In this document: positions 1 to 8,476 of the stretch, in pieces | How the letters are laid out: each line of letters opens with the position of its first letter | Position numbering within the stretch: the first letter of the stretch is position 1 | DNA from: Martinezella miluonensis | GTDB lineage: Bacteria; Pseudomonadota; Alphaproteobacteria; Rhizobiales; Rhizobiaceae | Length of the DNA: 64,000 nt | Reading direction: 5' to 3' | NCBI RefSeq assembly: GCF_900094545.1 | Contig: NZ_FMAH01000009.1 | Coordinates: 104,690-168,689, forward strand | Made by a program: the position numbers and the translations under genes | Notes under the pieces: generated by a model | The model's database searches: none | What the model saw: only the letters and a program-made list of their open reading frames with translations | What the model was told of the DNA's origin: nothing

Positions 1-175
1 GGGCTCCGCCGCCGCACCCTGCGTCAAGCACCCGAAGCCCAGTGACATCTCCAACCATCGAAAGAATGGCTGGGCGTTCGTAATAGGCATTCCAGGAATT
101 GTTCTCGTTGTCAGCGTCATAGGCCGCTGCAAACGCATCATAATCATTCTCCGGCAATACTTGCTCCTGTGCCAA
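1..175 (-). CDS. Class I SAM-dependent methyltransferase, N-terminal part (runs off window)
   Basis: The minus strand encodes the start of a methyltransferase and continues beyond base 1. The visible translation contains NDYDAFAAAYD, then WNAYYERPAIL, then the SAM-binding motif I stretch VLDAGCGGGA, which together are typical of small class I methyltransferases acting on undefined substrates. No ATG lies in frame near the expected N-terminus. A TTG at 173-175 is the best start I can see, and an in-frame stop lies further upstream, so the first residues may have been lost or replaced by the neighbouring IS110 insertion. The substrate cannot be inferred. Confidence 0.55.
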   Translation of the reverse strand, partial: MAQEQVLPENDYDAFAAAYDADNENNSWNAYYERPAILSMVGDVTGLRVLDAGCGGGA

Positions 176-391
176 AGATCTCGTCCGAAGACGAGTACTT
201 ATCGGCTTCTGATACCATTGATATATCGGTCATGTCGAACGACTGACCCACTGACAAGGCCATGCGTTCGGCTTTGATCAATGAGATGCTGTAACGGGGC
301 CTGCGCCGTGCACCATCGGCTCAAGCATCTTGCAATTGCTCGCGGCAAGCTGTCGCTGTTCCCGTATCAGTCTCAATCGGAGGAATACGGG

Positions 392-1549
392 ATGAAGCTG
401 TTTATCGGACTGGATGTATCACTGGCGAAGACCGCCGTCTGTGTGATCAATGAGCATGGCAAGATCGCAAAGGAAGCGCAGGTTCCCAGTGATCCCCAGG
501 CGATCGTGGACTTTGCAAACACCCTGGAGGGAGCGGTCGCCATCATAGGGCTGGAAGCCGGACCGCTGTCCCAGTGGCTGCATCGCGGTCTGGCCGATGC
601 CCGACTGGACGTCGTTCTGATGGAAACCTGACAAGTGAAGGGCGCACTGAAGGCAATGCCGATCAAAACGGATCGGCGCGACGCTGAAGGGATTGCCCGA
701 CTGCTTCATCTGGGCTGGTTCAGGCCTGTACATTGCAAATCCGTGTTGGCACAGGAGGTTCGCGCGCTTTTGGCCGCCCGCAAGGCGATTCAGCAGGGCA
801 TGATCGCGCTGGAGCTATCGCTGCGCGGACTGCTGAGAAACTTTGGCCTGAAGGTTGGCGCCATCTCACGCGGCCAGTTCGACGCCCGGATCAGGGAATT
901 GGTGGAAGGCAATTCCATGCTGCAAGCAGCCGCCGGGCCGATGTTACGTGCGCGCACCAGCCTGCGCCATGAACTAGCCGGGCTCGAACGTCAGGTCCGT
1001 CTGCTTGCAAAGGACGATGCGGTGTGCCGGCTGTTGATGACGATGCCAGGTATCGGGGCGGTCGTCGCCTTAACTTTCCGATCCGCTGTCGATGATCCCG
1101 CGCGGTTCTCATCGTCCAAGAAAGTTGGTCCATGGGTTGGCCTTACACCGTCGCGCAACCAGTCCGGGGAGCGCGACGTGATCGGCGGCGTTACGCGGGC
1201 TGGGGACGCCAATCTGCGAAGAGCCTTATGTCAAGCGGCTACCGTCATGATACATCGGGGGCGCTCGACATGGCCGAGAAGCTGGGCTGCGCAAGTTGCC
1301 AAACGCCGAGGTGCGAAGCGTGCGATGGTGGCTTTGGCAAGGCGCATCGGCACGATCCTTCACCGGATGTGGAAGGGTGGTACAGAATTCTCCACAGTCC
1401 CGTTGATCGCCAAGTCGGCCAGAGCGTTACAGCAGAACCATATCGTTGACGTCGGCCTGAGCGCAGACCTTCGAGGTCCCAACCGGGACGCGGTTCCGAT
1501 AATGCCGTGGTCAGGACTGTCGCCGGCCTCGGGTCGAGCACGCCAATGA
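392..1549 (+). pseudogene. IS110-family transposase interrupted by one in-frame TGA
   Basis: This is a near full-length IS110/IS116/IS902 transposase read in a single frame, about 385 codons. A good ribosome site (GGAGG) precedes the ATG at 392. The N-terminal DEDD RuvC-like domain is visible: GLDVSLAKT, GLEAGPL and KTDRRDAEGIA. The C-terminal transposase_20 region carries MPGIGAVVALTF and GLTPSRNQSGERD. The only lesion is TGA at 629-631 in the context MET-stop-QVKGALKAM, where relatives have arginine (METRQVKG), so a single CGA to TGA change explains it. IS110 elements lack terminal inverted repeats, so the element ends are not defined here. Confidence 0.9.
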
Positions 1550-2253
1550 GATGGGCACATCGGAATTGCCGCACTGAACCAGCATCATGTTGGCAGCCAT
1601 CGCGCTGACCACGGACCGAAGCATGAACCCGGGGCGACCTCAAACGAAGGGCGAAGCGAGCTAGGTATCGGCGATAGGGAATCTATAGGAATTATTTGCC
1701 GCACTGGCAGCATGACTGCGCTGCTGCGGTCGTCACTTTTTGCTTGACTGGAACGGTCCCGTTACCGAAGTCCTGGCCCTAAAGATGGGCTTGGCGATTT
1801 CCGGGCCGACTGTGATGGACGGTTCTCCCGATTGTGACCTTGGCCACAGTATGGCACAACAGCGCCGAGTGCGGACGCCGTCCCTTCTTCACTCCATAAC
1901 CGGCTCAGCTCTGCGCGAAAATCAATATTTATGGGCTTCCAGCAATGCCGAACCTAGGGTGACGAAGGCCGCTGGTGTTCCTTCAACGCCCCTTTGGAGT
2001 TCCGCCCGCACGTCACATCGGGATTTCGCCCAGGCGCCAAGTCTTGCCGACAATCCGGTCATGGGCCTTTGCTACGATGTCGGTAATAGCACTGCACCAC
2101 TCCACCGCGCATACGGCGAGTATGGCAAGACGGCGCCACGGCTACCGCAGAGATGTCCTCGAGCGCCCGTCGCCGGCCATCTCCAGAGCCGCATCGACGA
2201 TGCTCATGCCTTGGAGCTATCACGAAGTCCCGGCCAAATCATCGGCACACCGC
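1550..2253. other. Gene-free stretch between IS110 and the lactonase gene
   Basis: No convincing coding sequence is seen on either strand in these 700 bases. The longer open frames overlap each other, lack ribosome sites and show no family motif. Two short minus-strand stretches (around 2060-2210) have reasonable codon usage and may be debris of a lost gene, but I cannot name it. Part of the segment next to 1550 is probably the IS110 right flank. Confidence 0.5.
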
Positions 2254-3138
2254 TTACTCTGGAGCCCCGTTGTGCAGCGGGAGGCCAGCAATCCCAACCT
2301 CAAATTTCTGCAACGTACCAGTTTCAGTTTCGGTCACGTAGACAGCCGTCTCGTCTCCAGCACCGAAAACGAGGTTTGTCGGCTGGTTACCATCTGTCGC
2401 GATCCGCTGTTTGACACGCCCGGACGGATCCAGCACCACGACCTCGCCCTGAGCATAGACAGCCACATAGAGATCACCATTCTGGGCAAATTTCATTCCA
2501 TCCGGTCCATGGAAGGTGAGCAGAGGCTCGTCCGGATCGGTGTTGGCCCATAGCTCAAGCGGACCGACGCGCTCGGGCGACCACTCACATCGCCAGATAT
2601 TTCCGCCTAGCGTCTCCGCGATATAAAGATGCTGATCCCGCGGGCCGAAGGCGATTCCGTTGGTGAAGCGGATCCCAGTGAACAGTTGTTTCATTTCGCC
2701 GGTTTTCGGGTCAAGGCGATACACGGCGCCTTTATATTCCACCTCATTCCAGTCCCGGCGCACGAACCCGTCGGGCGAAAGCTCCGTCACACTGATGCCG
2801 CTGTCGGTGAAATAGAGCATGCCGTCAGGTCCGAAGCATAAATCGTTGGGGAAAAGCAAAGGCGAACCGAGATAGCTGGTGCAAACGACTTCTATATTTC
2901 CGGACATGTCCATCTTCAGGACAGCCGGCGGATTGGTTTCTGCTATCCAGATCGCTCCATCCGCGTCAGTGGCGAGACCGTTTGGCCTGCCGGTACGCGC
3001 AATCTCTCTGCGTTGCTGCGCGTTCTCCGTCAAATGGCTGACACACCCACGTTCCGCTCCCATCTCGACCACAAGAAACTCGCCTTTCGCCAGGGCAACG
3101 GGGCCTTCGGGCGCGCTCAGGCCTGTACAATATTCCAT
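2254..3138 (-). CDS. SMP-30/gluconolactonase/LRE-family lactonase
   Basis: This is a 294-residue six-bladed beta-propeller of the SMP-30/gluconolactonase family, a Ca/Zn-dependent hydrolase of sugar-acid lactones. Family signatures are GRPNGLATDADGAIWIAE, FPNDLCFGPDGMLYFTDSG, RFTNGIAFGPRDQHLYIAET and FHGPDGMKFAQNGDLYVA, in which the conserved N and D residues of NG, ND and DG turns serve as metal ligands. The ATG at 3138 is chosen over an upstream ATG at 3168 because GGGAGG stands 5 bases before it. It is the last gene of the sugar-acid operon and would supply the free acid from a lactone. D-apionolactone is a possible substrate from context, but this is inference. Confidence 0.85.
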   Translation of the reverse strand: MEYCTGLSAPEGPVALAKGEFLVVEMGAERGCVSHLTENAQQRREIARTGRPNGLATDADGAIWIAETNPPAVLKMDMSGNIEVVCTSYLGSPLLFPNDLCFGPDGMLYFTDSGISVTELSPDGFVRRDWNEVEYKGAVYRLDPKTGEMKQLFTGIRFTNGIAFGPRDQHLYIAETLGGNIWRCEWSPERVGPLELWANTDPDEPLLTFHGPDGMKFAQNGDLYVAVYAQGEVVVLDPSGRVKQRIATDGNQPTNLVFGAGDETAVYVTETETGTLQKFEVGIAGLPLHNGAPE

Positions 3139-3199
3139 TCTTGCCTCCCAAATTTGTCTGCCGCGCAAGCATCACCGCGATGCGCTGCGATCTTTGTTT

Positions 3200-3497
3200 T
3201 CAGTTACTCATTACGAATTCACGCAGAGCGGATATCCTTCGAAATAGATGGTCGCCGATCTGCAAACCCTCGATCACTTCACGCTCGCCACCCAGGGCGC
3301 CTGCCGGCTTCAGGTTGACTTTGAAGCTGCCACCGGACAGTTCGTCGATCTTGGCGGCAAAAGCCTTGGCCCCGTCGTCACAGTGCGACTCGAGCGGCGC
3401 AGTGGAGGCAAGGTTGAACTCTTCCGCCATGGCAGCAAAGTTGAAAATCTCTGCTGCGAGAATGATGCTGGCTATAGTTCCAGTGACAATGCGTCAT
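3200..3497 (-). pseudogene. Remnant of a TRAP-type DctP solute-binding protein
   Basis: The first ~85 codons of a TRAP transporter periplasmic binding protein remain. They comprise a signal-peptide-like segment (RIVTGTIASIILAAEIF), a mature start AEEFNLAS and the DctP-type pattern FAAKIDELSGGSFKVNL followed by PAGALGGEREVIEGLQIGD. Homology stops at about 3243 and the frame runs into unrelated bases. A ribosome site GGAGG and ATG at 3495-3497 are present, but one extra A directly after the ATG puts the rest out of frame. The gene is therefore broken twice, at its start and by deletion of about 75% of its length. No DctQ or DctM gene is present, so the operon has lost its importer. Confidence 0.75.
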
Positions 3498-3573
3498 TTG
3501 GTTTTCCTCCTGATGCGCATAGAGATGAGTTGCCAGCTAGTTGGTTGCGAATGGATTTTCGCAGATCTTGAAA

Positions 3574-4422
3574 TCAGGAGCTTCGGTCAGCGGCGGTCAT
3601 TGTTGGTGGATACTTCGCCAGCGTTTCCGAAAGCGGCGACCCGGGCTTAACGCCCCGCGCCTGCGCAGCCTTGTTGGCGAAACTGATCACACCATGCTGC
3701 AACATGTCGCGAGGATCGCCTATTCGACCGGTCATGCAGTCGATGGCAGCTGCGGCCAAGCCTTCAGCATCCATCCGGGTCAGCGCGGCGATTCCTGCGC
3801 GGTCGCAACCGACCCCCGCATCGTTGAAGACCGTAAGGCCTGGACGGAACCGAATGGCATATTCACCCGCGGGGATACCGCCATGCGATCCGGTCACGAC
3901 GATCTTGTCGGCGTCCCCCGGAGTCAGCATTGATACGGAGTCCAGCACAACAATATCGTTGTCACCGCAGGTGGCACCGCATCGCAACAGGGTAGAGACG
4001 TTATCGTCTTCGATTTCTCGTTCCACCGGTGCGTCCCCGTACAGAAGCTCAGCTGCTTCCAACAGTTTCTGGTCGCTGCGAACACCAAGGGCGGTGGCGG
4101 CAGGATTTGCATGGCTAATGCGGCCATGCACCCACATGTGTTCGCCATTACCGATTCGCGCTGAGGTGCAACCAATCGTAGCTGCGGGCAGTCCCGCGCG
4201 CTCCAGCACGTCCAACCCCGCAATGCCGGCCCCGTCCTTGCCACCTCCGGCGTCGTTGAAGATCACTCCGAGAAGGCCCTTGCCAAGAACGAATTTGGCC
4301 GAAGACAGTCCACCGTGCGATCCCGAAACCACCACCGACCCTGCATGACCTTCGGAAATGATCGTGATCGTGTCACACACGAAAATCTTGCAGTCGCTAC
4401 TGGTCTTCGGCCAAACGTTCAT
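3574..4422 (-). CDS. Unrecognised protein built of two tandem homologous halves
   Basis: This is a 282-residue protein of unknown function. Its two halves are clearly related. The first (about residues 15-125) has VVVSGSHGGLS, IFNDAGGGKDGAGIAGLDVLE, ARIGNGEHMW and GRISHANPAATALGV. The second (about 150-262) has IVVTGSHGGIP, VFNDAGVGCDRAGIAALTRMD, GRIGDPRDML and GVISFANKAAQARGV. The repeated SHGG, FNDAG and GRIG motifs suggest a duplicated metal- or ligand-binding domain. No signal peptide or membrane segment is seen. It starts 3 bases after the ApnO-like gene stops, so it is co-translated with the sugar-acid enzymes. A role as an extra enzyme or isomerase in that pathway is a guess only. Confidence 0.75.
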   Translation of the reverse strand: MNVWPKTSSDCKIFVCDTITIISEGHAGSVVVSGSHGGLSSAKFVLGKGLLGVIFNDAGGGKDGAGIAGLDVLERAGLPAATIGCTSARIGNGEHMWVHGRISHANPAATALGVRSDQKLLEAAELLYGDAPVEREIEDDNVSTLLRCGATCGDNDIVVLDSVSMLTPGDADKIVVTGSHGGIPAGEYAIRFRPGLTVFNDAGVGCDRAGIAALTRMDAEGLAAAAIDCMTGRIGDPRDMLQHGVISFANKAAQARGVKPGSPLSETLAKYPPTMTAADRSS

Positions 4423-4425
4423 GTT

Positions 4426-5262
4426 TCAAACCGCCTGCGTTATCGACTTGATCGACTTGACCATTTCGTCTTTTTCGAAGACCTGACGCCACTCGGGGTT
4501 CAGAAGTTTCGGCTTGGCGTCCTCGATTGCCTTCAGGCACCCGTCCGACATCGCCGTCCCCTTGATGTGCCCGAAGATGATGGCGGATTCCGCGTAGATG
4601 TGTCCCAGTGTGAAGTCGCGAGCCATCACATAGGGAACACCGCGCTTCTCCGCTTCGAGAATGGCTTCGTTGATGAGAGTCAAGCATGTAGCGACGACCG
4701 TTTCCGACAACACGGGCTCAAGAATGGCCATCTGTTCGACGGTCGCACGATGCACCTGCGATACCGGAGCATAGAAGCAACTGGCTAGATCGGCACCAAA
4801 CGCGAAATGCTCTTCCGGGCCCTGCATCAGGGCGCAGACGATCGCCTGTCTTGCTCCAGCGCCGCCGAATGTATCGCGTGCTGCAGTCTCGTCGGCTTCC
4901 CAGTTGAACATCGACGGATGGCAGGGATGCGCAATGAAATAGCTCAGATCCGAACGATCGGGCATGTCCCCGGCGTAGGGTGCCGCAGCATCCAGAACGA
5001 TAACCACCGTGCCGGCGCGCAGTTCGGGCGCGATCTGCGCGGCGATGCGACCGATGGCGTTGTCCGGGACCGCGAGGATCACCGCATCGCAATCGGAGAA
5101 GTTGACGTCTCCGGTGCAGGTCCGCCCCAATTCGGCTTCGAAAGCGGCCCGACGCTCGGCGTTCACTTCGGCATAGATAACTTCATAGGCGGACCGGGAC
5201 AGATTGCGAGCCAGCCGCATTCCCATTTTTCCGCCCGCTCCCAACAGGATGACCTTGTTCAT
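4426..5262 (-). CDS. apnO: Phosphogluconate dehydrogenase-like oxidoreductase, probable D-apionate oxidoisomerase
   Basis: This 278-residue protein has an N-terminal Rossmann motif GAGGKMG (residues 8-14) and a helical C-terminal half of the phosphogluconate-dehydrogenase type, including IAHPCHPSMFN and a long all-helical tail. Enzymes of this build oxidise and rearrange D-apionate to 3-oxo-isoapionate with NAD. The assignment rests on the neighbours: a four-carbon acid sugar kinase and a RuBisCO-like protein directly upstream are the next two steps of the described D-apionate pathways. By sequence alone it could also be another 2-hydroxyacid or beta-hydroxyacid dehydrogenase. The start is supported by a GAGG ribosome site upstream. 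Confidence 0.65.
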   Translation of the reverse strand: MNKVILLGAGGKMGMRLARNLSRSAYEVIYAEVNAERRAAFEAELGRTCTGDVNFSDCDAVILAVPDNAIGRIAAQIAPELRAGTVVIVLDAAAPYAGDMPDRSDLSYFIAHPCHPSMFNWEADETAARDTFGGAGARQAIVCALMQGPEEHFAFGADLASCFYAPVSQVHRATVEQMAILEPVLSETVVATCLTLINEAILEAEKRGVPYVMARDFTLGHIYAESAIIFGHIKGTAMSDGCLKAIEDAKPKLLNPEWRQVFEKDEMVKSIKSITQAV

Positions 5263-5393
5263 TTCCTATTCTCACCTCCGAGTTGTTCAGAACCGGGTTC
5301 TGAAATTGAGCTTTTCTGGATGAAAAACCGCGATTTTTGCGTTCAGCCGCAACACTTTGAATGCTGAGGAATTTCGACTGTCTGACTGTGGCA

Positions 5394-6770
5394 TCAGGCG
5401 GCCCTCCCCCCGTTGCGAACGATAGAGAAGAATTCCGGTGGCCCCATCTGGCCCCCTTTGAGTGCGACCTCGTAGTTGGACTCATGCGAATCTGAGGAAT
5501 GCGCGCGGCACAGCGGCACGCCCGGCGCGATCGGAGCGAGGAACGTCAATGCCTGGATACCCAGCTTCAGGGCCGCATGGCCCGATGTGTCGCCGCCGGC
5601 AATTGCTGCGCGCGCGACTTTTCCGTCGTGCATGACGCGAAAAACCGTCTCGCCCAGCCCTGCGCCGATGCGTTCGTTTGCTATCTCGGTCGAGGTGCCA
5701 CTTGTCCGGATTGCATCCTTCATGCGGACAAGTGCCGGATCATCCGGTCCGACTGCAGTATACATCAGCGGCGAGCGCCCCGCACCCAGCGCTACCAAAG
5801 CCAGATCCCCCGCGCGACCAAGCTCGCTTTGCCATGCTTCAGGATCAACAGCGAGCGCCGCATCAAGCCGGATCAGCTCGAAACCTGCTTCTTCGGCATG
5901 CGCGATCTGTTTTGCCGTGACAGGCGAGCAGGAACCCGATGCGCAAACAATTTCTTGGGCCATGCCTGCGTGAAACTTCTGAGCGGGATCGGTGGGCAGC
6001 AGGCCCTCTGATCTCCAGTAGGCAATCAGGGCATGTTCCAGACCTTGCGAGCCGACAGCAAACTGCCGTGCGCCGCGGTAGGTCCAGATCAGTCGGCCAG
6101 CCTCAGTCAGCGTGTCGTTGTCGATCACATCAAGCGCGACGATCTCCGCACCGCGATCACGTTCCACACACAGGGCTTCATCCGATCTGCCGTGCTTCAT
6201 GGCGACGAAGTCTATCAGACCGATCAGGCGATCTGTCTGCCTGGCTAGGTGAAGGCGCACATCGGCCTCGCTCATCGGAGTGACCGGATGGTGAGCCATG
6301 GTAGGGTGACGATCCAGCCGATGAACCCTGTCGCCTGCGAGAGCAAACAGATTGCCGAACGTCTGGTAGCGCCCGATATCCGGCGAAGCCACGACGAGCG
6401 GGATCCAACCGCTGCTAAAGATCGGGGCCGCCAAGTCGATCGCGTGACCGATCGAGCCAAGCTCAGCGGATGAATCAAAGGTCGAGCAGACCTTGTAATG
6501 CGTGATCGCAGCGCCCAGGTCGGCAAGGACGTGATAGATGGACGGCAGATGCTGGCTCATCCAGGCCCGGTTCTGAGAGCGGGCAATCCCCGCAATCCCG
6601 ATCGCACGGCAATCGCTGAAGTGGGAAAGCAGCTCGGCATCAGGCGCTTGCAGGAACAGCACCGCAGGCAAACCCGCGAGGGTCATCGCCTCAAGAACGG
6701 CGGTTGACCCCGTGAAGTCGTCACCATAGAACCCGAGCAACGGGCCGCTGGGTAAACCGGGCGCTGTCAT
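5394..6770 (-). CDS. oiaK: Four-carbon acid sugar kinase (DUF1537 type), probable 3-oxo-isoapionate kinase
   Basis: This 458-residue kinase has the N-terminal substrate domain motif GFYGDDFTGSTAV (about residues 13-25) and the C-terminal nucleotide-binding motif AIAGGDTSGHAAL, as expected for the DUF1537/SBD plus NBD family. These kinases phosphorylate sugar acids such as threonate, erythronate and 3-oxo-isoapionate. Its ATG overlaps the stop of the RuBisCO-like gene by four bases (ATGA at 6767-6770), so the two are translationally coupled, and the substrate is inferred from that pairing. A 130-base gap then separates it from the ApnO-like gene on the same strand. Confidence 0.7.
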   Translation of the reverse strand: MTAPGLPSGPLLGFYGDDFTGSTAVLEAMTLAGLPAVLFLQAPDAELLSHFSDCRAIGIAGIARSQNRAWMSQHLPSIYHVLADLGAAITHYKVCSTFDSSAELGSIGHAIDLAAPIFSSGWIPLVVASPDIGRYQTFGNLFALAGDRVHRLDRHPTMAHHPVTPMSEADVRLHLARQTDRLIGLIDFVAMKHGRSDEALCVERDRGAEIVALDVIDNDTLTEAGRLIWTYRGARQFAVGSQGLEHALIAYWRSEGLLPTDPAQKFHAGMAQEIVCASGSCSPVTAKQIAHAEEAGFELIRLDAALAVDPEAWQSELGRAGDLALVALGAGRSPLMYTAVGPDDPALVRMKDAIRTSGTSTEIANERIGAGLGETVFRVMHDGKVARAAIAGGDTSGHAALKLGIQALTFLAPIAPGVPLCRAHSSDSHESNYEVALKGGQMGPPEFFSIVRNGGRAA

Positions 6771-8023
6771 GCCGCTTGGCCCATCAAGGACCGCGCCAAT
6801 GCGGGATGGTCCCGTGCGGCCTCTTCAAGGCTGATCCCAGCAATGGACGCTTCATAAGCCCGACGCAAGCTGCTCACGCCCGCGGCTGGTCCGTCCGGAT
6901 GAGCCATGATTCCGCCGCCGGCGGCCACCATGAGGTCCGCACTACCCAATCCCGCATAGGTTGCGGGAGCTTGAAGAGCCGTTTGCGCGGAAGAGAAGAC
7001 CGGCATGGCGATACACGACTTGGCGTCGAACATCGGCGTCAGGCACGTTTTTGCCGACGCGATGACACTGTCGTCGTTTTCGGAGAACTTGCTCTGCAGA
7101 CCGTTCACATGCATGTGGTCCGCCCCTGCCAGACGCCACAACTTCTGCCAGGCGACGTAGGACCAGCCTAGCATGGGATGACGGGTAAGATAACCCCAAC
7201 CGTTGCGATGGGCGTGGATCGGCAGTGCGTTGTGCCGACCCAGCTCGATCATTCCGACCAAGCCAACCGAGTTGAGGCTCGCCATGACGCAGGTACCGCC
7301 GTGTTCGACCACCACATCGTGACGACGGCGCATTTGATCAAGATCCCCCGTCAGGTTGAAGGCAAACATCACCTTCTTGCCAGTCCGGTCGGCGTGGCGG
7401 TTGATGGTGGCCATAACGGCGCGAACACGATCGTTGAATGGGCAAGTCGGACCGTCCGCTTGCAGCTCGTCATCCTTAATGAAGTCGATGTCGGCCTCGC
7501 ACAGTGTCTGCACGAGATCCGCGGTTTCCTCAGGACTGAAACCAACAGACGGCTTCACGATAGATCCGATCAGCGGTCCTTGCGTCACCCCAGTCAATTC
7601 CCGCGTCCCCGCGACGCCGAAACGCGGACCTGGGTAGGCCGAGGCAAAGGCTTCGGGCAGGCGCATGTCAAGCAGGCGCAAGCCGGAAAAGTCACGCAAT
7701 TCGAAAAGATTACCAGCCACGGTCGCGACAAGGTTGGGCAGGGATGGCCCAATATTGTCGATCGGCCACGACAGCGTGACGCGGGCTCTCTTGATCGGTG
7801 CGCTGTCATAACCCGCCGCCCCCGGAAGCGAAGGCAGATCGGCTTCGGAAATGACCTCGACGGACTCGACCCGGGCTGCGGCGCGCGCTTTCAGCTCAGG
7901 CGTCTCGCCGGGGACCTTGGCAAAGGTGCCACTGGACTGTTCACCCGCCATCACCTCCGCGGCCTTGTGCGGATTGTTCGCGGTTTCGATGATGTAATCG
8001 GCTTCGATGCGTTGAAGGGCCAT
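6767..8023 (-). CDS. RuBisCO-like protein of the 3-oxo-isoapionate 4-phosphate type
   Basis: This 418-residue RuBisCO large-subunit homologue keeps the catalytic lysine region IVKPSVGFSP (K157) and the carbamylated-lysine/metal motif FIKDDE (K183, D185, E186). It lacks other true RuBisCO residues and stands alone without a small subunit or Calvin-cycle genes, so carbon fixation is not expected. RuBisCO-like proteins beside a DUF1537 kinase and an ApnO-type dehydrogenase are known to act on 3-oxo-isoapionate 4-phosphate, either decarboxylating it (OiaX) or splitting it by transcarboxylation/hydrolysis (OiaT). I cannot tell which from sequence alone, so no symbol is given. It is the first gene of the operon and reads away from the LysR gene. 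Confidence 0.8.
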   Translation of the reverse strand: MALQRIEADYIIETANNPHKAAEVMAGEQSSGTFAKVPGETPELKARAAARVESVEVISEADLPSLPGAAGYDSAPIKRARVTLSWPIDNIGPSLPNLVATVAGNLFELRDFSGLRLLDMRLPEAFASAYPGPRFGVAGTRELTGVTQGPLIGSIVKPSVGFSPEETADLVQTLCEADIDFIKDDELQADGPTCPFNDRVRAVMATINRHADRTGKKVMFAFNLTGDLDQMRRRHDVVVEHGGTCVMASLNSVGLVGMIELGRHNALPIHAHRNGWGYLTRHPMLGWSYVAWQKLWRLAGADHMHVNGLQSKFSENDDSVIASAKTCLTPMFDAKSCIAMPVFSSAQTALQAPATYAGLGSADLMVAAGGGIMAHPDGPAAGVSSLRRAYEASIAGISLEEAARDHPALARSLMGQAA

Positions 8024-8476
8024 TCTCTTGTCCTTGTGCGTAGCCGCCTTTCAGGCGACGGATCTGCTGCCAGTCGACGGAGACCGGTAAGTCACCGCCC
8101 CACCGTCGTTCGGTCGGACCGAAGACAGTCTGACGTGATGATTGATTGGTTTGCCCATGCCCTGAGGATTACGGCCGATGCAACCAAGGCATCTAACCCG
8201 CGCTCGGCCGAACGCACGGCGGCGGTTGTCAGGCACGTGACGACACAGACTGGATGTGTGCAATGCTTCTGCAGAAGTCTTTTATCATAGCCCCTCCCAA
8301 GGTCCGTGTCTCACGGGTTCGAGCACCGCACATGCGCCGTTCAGTTCCGGTTAATGCGTGCAGCCCACCAGTCCTGAGGCGATATTGACGGGCGACGATG
8401 CGGGTGACAAACGACTTATGTTCGTCTATATATGATTTATTGTCACGCGTGAGCCCGGACGGTCTGTGGAAATCTG
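8024..8476. promoter_or_regulatory. Divergent control region between the sugar-acid operon and its LysR gene
   Basis: These 453 bases separate the RuBisCO-like gene (minus) from the LysR gene (plus) and must carry both promoters. The AT-rich part around 8410-8450, just before the LysR ATG, is the likeliest promoter and operator zone. The half nearer to 8023 is GC-rich and contains short minus-strand open frames without recognisable motifs. It may be debris of a lost upstream gene. I see no unambiguous T-N11-A LysR box. Confidence 0.5.

Noticed and set aside
7178..8290. 370-codon plus-strand open frame over the RuBisCO-like gene
   Set aside because: It lies antisense to a gene with conserved catalytic motifs and shows no family resemblance itself.
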